Of a stretch of DNA of 13,704 nucleotides, positions 9,237 to 13,704 are shown piece by piece (the stretch's first letter is position 1; every line of letters begins with the position of its first letter). The notes under the pieces are model-generated. The model saw only the letters and a program-made list of their open reading frames with translations. It was not told the DNA's origin and made no database searches. A program made the translations under genes and the position numbers. The stretch is from Lindgomyces ingoldianus (Eukaryota > Ascomycota > Dothideomycetes > Pleosporales > Lindgomycetaceae): NCBI RefSeq assembly GCF_010093535.1, contig NW_022985251.1, positions 45,738 to 59,441 on the forward strand, read 5' to 3'.

Positions 9237-10003
9237 GTTCCTGTTCCTTCTTTAGGGCACAACAAGGTTTAGGCGTCTACTCCTACGCAAGGCCCTATTG
9301 CCTCCGCACTAAAAGCCTTATTAGGACTTAATGCTTATAACAAAGATAAAAAGGCTATGCTTAACATTACATATTAGAATTAACTTATTTACATCTTATG
9401 TATGTAGACTTTATATCTTTTAGCCTAATTTAGCAAGAAGAAGATTAGCTAACATTTTAAAAATAAATATTCTAACAGCGCGTTAGCGTTTACTGCTTAG
9501 CTGCTAGTAGATTAAAAATACAAAGCTGCTTACACTATACCTTAAGACAGTGCTAAACTAGTAAACGCACTCTAGACATAGATGCACAGTAAGAATAAAA
9601 AAAATCTACTAAATAAAAGTGTTATAGGCTTACTAGAGACTAATGTAGTGTTTTATAAATATAAGTGTAAAGCATTAAAGCTTATGTTAAATCTAGTCTA
9701 CTAGCCTTAGGACTATTAAGCAGCTCTAACTACTAATTTTATCTGCTATAGAAGCTATTCTTAACTACTAGAAATAACATCTGCACAGACGCCTGCGTAG
9801 TGGCAGATTACAAGGGCTGCTGCAATTATAAATAAATATAACACATTTATAAAAAACAACACTACACTACATAGTGTGTGCTTAGTTAACTAGGTTAGCA
9901 TTAGTAAAACTAACACTATTTTTTTTTCCTAGAATATTATAAGTTTTACTAACCTTATTTATTTAAAAGATTACTATAGGGTGCTAAAGACCTAAAAAAA
10001 GAG

Positions 10004-10126
10004 ACAAAGGAAAAGAAAGAAAAGAAAAAAGAGAAAGAGAGAAGATTTTAGATTAGGTACTAGTATACTTAACCTAAAACACCCCTCTTCTTTCTCTCTC
10101 TCTTTTTCTCTTTTTCTTCTCTTTGT
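10004..10126. repeat. ACTAGT-core hairpin, longest copy, inside the helicase relic
   Basis: A purine-only left arm of about 48 bases (10004-10051, ending AGATTTTAG) faces a pyrimidine-rich right arm of about 53 bases (10074-10126, starting CTAAAAC and ending CTTTGT). The core GGTACTAGTA is at 10056-10065. ACAAAG at the outer left pairs with CTTTGT at the outer right. It lies between the Walker A region and the rest of the N-terminal ATPase lobe, and the coding frame differs on its two sides. An inserted element or an intron is possible. Confidence 0.85.
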
Positions 10127-10129
10127 ACC

Positions 10130-10760
10130 TATCTTTATTCTTTATGTGTTGCTTTCTTATCTAATTTAAACACTAACGCTCTCTAGTATCTTAACAAGAG
10201 GAAGATTAAGCTTTAGCAGCTATATAATAATAAAAATTAGAAAGCTTTTAAAAATTATTCTACACCTAAGCTATTTATCTACGCTACTTAACCCTATCTA
10301 TTTAAATAGGCTACTATTAATGCTTAGAATTTCTTTAATAGATATTATGTTATTATTTATGCTAGTAATAAGTCTTGCTTACTTAAGCAGATTAAAAAAG
10401 TTAAATATATTACTAGCACTTTTAAGCAAAACTATCTAATCTTTAACTCTAAGAATAAGACAAACTTTTAGGTTATTCTTATTACCTTTTATAGCATTTT
10501 GTACACTTAAAATAGTTTTACTACACATAAAAATTAGCTTCTTAAGCAATACACGCTTTTATAGTTAAAGGAGATAGATATTAACCTAAACATTAATTAC
10601 TTCTATCTATCTAAAGAATAGAAAAGTTATCTAGCAGGCATGTTCTAAGCTAGCGCATTAGATAAAGGGCAGTAAGTGCTTATAAATGTACTCTAGGTTG
10701 CTAAGGCTATGCTTACATTCCTAGGTATTATAAAACTTTTAATAGTATAGCTAGCTACAC
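10130..10760 (+). pseudogene. Helicase relic: rest of the N-terminal ATPase lobe
   Basis: In the frame one base left of that before the hairpin, this part aligns with a SNF2 N-terminal lobe. TPKLFIYATQPYLFKQ (about 10252-10300) matches the P-x-L-I-V-x-P-x-x-L-x-x-Q-W segment. FNRYYVIIYASNK follows, and QVILITFYSILY (10469-10504) matches the V-V-L-T-T-Y-x-x-L strand. ALDKGQQV (10655-10678) stands where D-E-A/G-H is expected. The Lys at 10664 lies in GATAAA, expected from GATGAA after TGA-to-TAA change. KLLIVQLATL (about 10730-10760) corresponds to motif III (x-G/A-T-P-x). About one stop occurs per 13 codons, with TAA/TAG only. Confidence 0.7.
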
Positions 10761-12180
10761 TGTTTACTAGCTTAAGCTCCCTTAGACTATAATTATAACT
10801 ACTACACTAATTCCCTAGAAATACTTAGATTTTAAAAGCCTACTTAGTTTAATCTAGCAAACTAGAGTTAATAAGCAGGCTAATAAACTCCTTAAAGTAA
10901 ACAAGCTAGGCAATCCCTATAAAAAGTACACTAATAAGACACTAGTTAATTCTAACATTAGCTATCTCTACTTTACATACTGCTACTTTAATAAATTTAT
11001 TACTAACAAGCTAGGCCCTACTAAATAAGGTAAACAAATTGCCTAGATCTAGTCTAAGGTGCTAATCTAACATAATTATATGTTTAAGTGTGTTATTAAC
11101 TTTAAAGGCACTAAGCATATAATTAGAAACTTAATGCCTTACAGTTGCTGTGTCTAGGTTCACCTAGAAAACAACTGCAAGAGCAAGGCTATCTACGCTA
11201 GGTATGCACTATAGTTTGTTAGTAAGATTATTAAGAATAAAGACAGTAATTACCTGTTCCTAAACTTCTAGAACATGTGTATAATAAACTTAATGTCTAT
11301 TAACCCTATGCTTTATTTTGCTAAATCTATTTATTCTGTTAAAGTTAATAATAAATTATCTTAAGAGACTATAGAAGCTTTAATAAGGAAAGTCTATAAT
11401 TTAGTTTTTAGAGAATATAATACGCTCTTTACGTTCTAAGATTATGTTAGCTAGATGTACAAACTTATGCGTAAGATTAAGAACAACGTAATTGCTGCTA
11501 GTGTTAAGAAGCTTATTACATTGCTGCTTCCTAGCCCTAATAAACTCTGCAAGCTTAGAGCTAGCCTACTTCTTATCTAACTCTTTCTAAGCTAATTAGT
11601 GCAATTCTGCGCGCTTCTTACAGCTATTGCTAACTAAATTATTAAGAGTGACAAAAAAGCCCTTATATTTGCACAGAATCCTTAGGAGCAGCAGCTGCTT
11701 GTTGTCATTCTATCGCTCCTTAATATTAAGGCTAACGCGCATATTTCTAGTAGTGATGTGCGGCATAAAGACAAGCTTGTACAGAAATTCTAGTAGCTGT
11801 TAAGTTAGAACCTCACTAACAATCCCTACAGTGCTAGTGTGCTAGACAAGGACCTTAAGGTCCTAGTTATGTTCTACTATATAAATTCCAGACTTAACCT
11901 GCATTATAACTACTATAATATGCACACTTTCTTGCCTACTTTGTCTTCTCCTATATAGATTTAAGCGTGTGGGCAAATTATGCGCTTTAGACAGACAAAG
12001 GACTGTCTTATTATTAAGTACTATGTTAAAAATACAAGTAACTACTGCTAAATAGCAAATGCAACCTTAAATGCTTTTACTAGCATTTCTACCTTAATTA
12101 ATAAGTATAACAAGTAGGAGAGCAAAGTTTCTGTTAACATTAAGGGTGTTAAAGTTGTTAGTAATTAGATTAGTGTTAGG
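10761..12180 (+). pseudogene. Helicase relic: C-terminal ATPase lobe
   Basis: The frame shifts one base left somewhere in 10.75-10.85 kb and then holds to the end of the gene. KALIFAQNPQEQQLLVVIL (11656-11712) fits motif IV (K-x-L-V-F-x-x-W). RLNLHYNYYNMHTFLPT (11890-11940) fits motif V (G-L-N-L-x-x-A-x-x-V). QACGQIMRFRQTK (11962-12000) fits motif VI (Q-A-x-G-R-x-x-R-x-G-Q-T). The Arg before QTK is AGA in TTTAGACAG, expected from TTTGGACAG. The second Arg of motif VI is read as Gln (CAA 11974-11976). Interspersed TAG codons after purines (for example 11215, 12115) probably mark former Trp. Confidence 0.75.
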
Positions 12181-12939
12181 TAAAATATTTTTAATAATTT
12201 TATTATGTAGAATAATAAGCTGTACAACTTAAACAATAAAGAGACTTCTAAAAGCGCTTATAAGTACAGCAAAAAGCTTAATTATAATAAGGTCCTACTA
12301 AAACTCTTTAACACACAACATAAAAAGAATGTTAAGGTTAGCACTAATAAAGGCAGCTTTACTTTAATAGCTACTACAGCTGCGCTCCTTAACAACCTAG
12401 AGACACTTACTCCTGCTAGGACTATAGTAGGAAGGATGCAACCTGTTACGCTAAAGGATAGGCAGTTCTTTTTAGAGCAATTAGGCTTGTCTAGGCAGCT
12501 AGCGCGCCTTAAAGAAGCACTAATTAATGTTAACATTAAGATGCTAGATAACAATAAGCAGCCTTTTACTACACCTAGCAAAATTAGTTGTACTACTAAG
12601 GCTAGTAAAAAGAGAGCTAATGTAAAGAAAGGTAGTAAGAAGAAGCCTAGCAAGAAAAAGATAAGCAGTAATAAGTGTAAATAGACAGCTAATAATAAGT
12701 TAAGCCCTAATACTCCTAAGCCCTAGCCTTAGCCCTAGTCTTGTCAAGCAGCTAACAATATGCCACCTACTAAGGACACAGAACTAGTTAAGCTTAGTAA
12801 TAATAACGTAGCTAACCCTAACAATACAGCTAATAGAAAGGTTAAGAAGTCTACTAGTAGTGCAGGTTAAGGGGGGCAGGGTGGAGGCAGTAGAGGCAAT
12901 AGAGGCATTAGAGGCAGCAGAGGCAAGAGCTAGTCCTAA
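12181..12939 (+). pseudogene. Helicase relic: basic and Gly/Arg-rich C-terminal tail
   Basis: The same frame is stop-free from about 12211 to TAG 12682-12684, the longest uninterrupted coding stretch in the window. It contains QFFLEQLGLSRQLARLKEAL (12463-12522) and then a Lys-rich run (KKGSKKKPSKKK, about 12625-12660) typical of nuclear or nucleic-acid-binding tails. After that TAG it continues through a Pro/Gln repeat near 12718-12738 and a 9-bp repeat (AGAGGCAAT-like) giving GGSRGNRGIRGSRG. It ends at TAG 12931 or TAA 12937-12939. The region beyond the motif VI lobe is not a domain I recognise. Confidence 0.65.
12885..12930. repeat. 9-bp repeat encoding a Gly-Arg-rich tail
   Basis: Units of about AGAGGCAAT, AGAGGCATT, AGAGGCAGC and AGAGGCAAG follow each other and encode R-G-N, R-G-I, R-G-S and R-G-K. 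RGG-like ends often bind RNA or DNA; here that role is inferred from composition alone. Confidence 0.75.
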
Positions 12940-13330
12940 ATAATAAATTAGTTATATAGCAGTGCGTAGAGACAGATTTAAGTTAGGTCTATGTTTAATT
13001 TAGTATAAGTTTTTTTGTCTAGTGTTAGTTACAGTAAGATACCTAAACATAACAGTCTAGCATAGTTATTACATTAACCTGTATGCATGCTAAGATAGAT
13101 TTTTATATTAAATACTCTCTTTTTAGATGTATTATGCTATAGGAATCTATAAAATAGCTTACAATAAATGTTCTAATAAGCAATGTAATAGCAGAAGACA
13201 TTAAGTTGCAGGGAAGATACAGGTTATGTATGCTAACATTGCCTAATCATGTCTAACCTTAACCTAGTTCTATGTAATTTCTAGTAAGGTGGGCGTATAG
13301 TGTAGACTGTAGAACTATCCTAAGAAGCTA
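12940..13330. other. AT-rich 3' flank of the helicase relic
   Basis: No coding frame, RNA gene or repeat was recognised. The triplet depletion continues through most of it, so it belongs to the mutated block. It separates the end of the helicase relic from the last hairpin copy. Confidence 0.4.
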
Positions 13331-13390
13331 AGGGAGGGGGGTTTTTAGCATAAGTACTAGTACCTATCTGTAAACCCCCCTATCTCCCTA
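13331..13390. repeat. ACTAGT-core hairpin, copy at the right edge of the mutated block
   Basis: The left arm AGGGAGGGGGGTTTTTAG (13331-13348), the perfect palindromic core GTACTAGTAC (13354-13363) and the right arm GTAAACCCCCCTATCTCCCT (13370-13389) form a strong hairpin. Sequence immediately to the right is unmutated, so this copy marks the boundary to within a few bases. Confidence 0.85.
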
Positions 13391-13704
13391 TCTCCCTGCG
13401 ACTGCTGCGGATCAGGCCTTGTTCGTCTCGATTGGGCATCGCGCTGGATCCGACCCCCTTTTCGCTCCTCTTTTTGGCCTAGATTGGTGGACTTGACCAT
13501 GGCGCCACCTATTACAGTATAGCGTATAATTGCTCCTTTGTGTGAAAGATAGCTGCTTCCTCCCTTGTTCCCCTAGCTATTGCTAAGACGCAGGTGCGAA
13601 TGCAAAGAGGAACCTATCTAGAGCGCATCTTTCTTAACAATATCTACTGCAATGCCTCTCAAATACTGCGCACGCAGGCATCGCGCGCGCATTGCCGCAC
13701 CAGC
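13391..13704. other. Unmutated flanking sequence, possibly coding on the minus strand
   Basis: The base composition changes abruptly to near-balanced. TGG, TGA, TCA and CCA are frequent (about eleven in the first 170 bases). On the minus strand one frame is open from 13572 down to 13393 with an ATG at 13500-13498 (MVKSTNLGQKEERKGGRIQR). Further upstream (to the right) it continues beyond two in-frame TAG codons (13575-13573 and 13620-13618) as AVDIVKKDAL. This could be a gene fragment or chance; no family recognised. The window ends inside a CpG-rich stretch (GCGCGCGC near 13682). Confidence 0.35.

Larger units (their letters stand above)
7578..10003 (+). pseudogene. Helicase relic: N-terminal region and Walker A
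   Basis: One frame stays readable for about 800 codons, with long runs free of stops (for example about 8455-8790). The inferred N-terminus is MDLSASSSYSQAKPKEQYSQ. Segments such as KEYAVYSTKLKEALNVFKPS (8520-8579) and GPIASALKALLGLNAYNKDK are protein-like but of no known domain. A Leu-Asp/Asn repeat (8595-8672) and a Thr-Gln repeat (9212-9236) are in frame. Near the end, ITSAQTPAQWQITRAAAII leads to CLVNQVSISKTNT, which aligns with the SNF2 Walker A pattern (x-x-D-x-x-G-x-G-K-T). The serines at 9897-9899 and 9903-9905 sit in TTAGC and TTAGT, expected from TGG-to-TAG change of TTGGC and TTGGT. A Lys/Arg-rich run follows, overlapping the left arm of the hairpin at 10004. Confidence 0.7.
7578..12939 (+). 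pseudogene. SNF2-family helicase/ATPase relic (whole gene)
   Basis: This spans a RIP-inactivated gene of about 1,750 codons for a SNF2-type DNA-dependent ATPase, a nuclear chromatin or DNA translocase family. Remains of the ATPase motifs occur in the correct order: Walker A (9894-9911), the region after it (10250-10500), a DEAH-like box (10661-10672), motif IV (11656-11700), motif V (11890-11919) and motif VI (11962-11994). A long N-terminal region of unknown function precedes them and a basic tail follows. The frame changes twice: across the hairpin at 10004-10126, and again around 10.75-10.85 kb. In-frame stops are TAA and TAG only. The inferred start is ATA 7578, as ATGG would mutate to ATAG. 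Parts are described separately. Which SNF2 subfamily it belongs to cannot be settled by eye. Confidence 0.8.

Noticed and set aside
12282..12653. Hydrophobic 123-codon minus-strand open frame resembling a membrane protein
   Set aside because: It is antisense to the Lys-rich tail of the helicase relic. Lys codons read backwards give Phe and Leu, which mimics membrane segments.
12709..12740. Telomere-like CCCTAA/CCCTAG words
   Set aside because: They are irregular, few, and fall in frame as Pro and mutated Gln codons of the helicase tail.
926..12939. A non-standard genetic code in which TAA and TAG encode Gln, as in some ciliates
   Set aside because: The TAA/TAG excess is matched by depletion of YCA and TGR in non-coding DNA too. 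Trp codons are missing, and catalytic glycines and the acidic DEAH residue are altered in the way C-to-T change predicts. The unmutated flank looks normal.
6497..13390. Giant-virus-style hairpin transcript ends, implying an endogenous large DNA virus
   Set aside because: Some hairpins follow genes, but others lie inside the helicase gene. No viral hallmark gene was seen, and the shared core sequence fits a repeat family better.

Overview
The window looks like filamentous ascomycete DNA that has been heavily mutated by a RIP-like process (repeat-induced point mutation). Nearly all of it is AT-rich and crowded with TTA, CTA, TAA and TAG. The triplets YCA and TGR are almost absent, while RCA and TGY remain common. 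This is the mark of strand-symmetric C-to-T change in a pyrimidine-C-A context. As a result every coding region is full of in-frame TAA and TAG, derived from Gln and Trp codons, but long stretches still keep their frame. No gene in the mutated part is intact.

Layout. Positions 1-480 are A-rich simple and tandem repeats. Positions 516-775 are a 62-64 bp minisatellite centred on the palindrome TTGCCCCTAGGGGCAA. All coding relics lie on the plus strand: a small basic, coiled-coil-like one (926-1438), a short one (1501-1743), a medium one (2235-3365), a large unidentified one that changes frame near 5.0-5.1 kb (3709-6334), and a very large one (7578-12939). The last is recognisable as a SNF2-family helicase/ATPase. 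A Walker A relic lies at 9894-9911, a DEAH-box relic at 10661-10672, motif V at 11890-11919 and motif VI at 11962-11994, followed by a basic, Gly/Arg-rich tail. Several of its catalytic glycines were lost by TGG-to-TAG change.

Between and inside the relics sit at least six copies of a hairpin family. Each has a purine-rich left arm ending in about TTTTAG, a core close to GTACTAGTAC, and a right arm of about CTAAAA followed by a C-rich, pyrimidine-rich run. One copy carries a 325 bp insert in its loop, and one lies inside the helicase gene between the Walker A region and the rest of the ATPase core.

Two islands escaped most of the mutation: about 2.9-3.87 kb and a 113 bp patch at 4806-4918. 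From about 13.39 kb to the right edge the sequence is ordinary and unmutated, so the degraded block ends there, just after a hairpin copy. The co-oriented multi-gene layout, the helicase and the shared hairpins could belong to one large repeated or mobile element inactivated by RIP. That unity is inferred; no terminal repeats or transposase or recombinase were recognised. All reading here was by eye, so frames in the most AT-rich parts are approximate.
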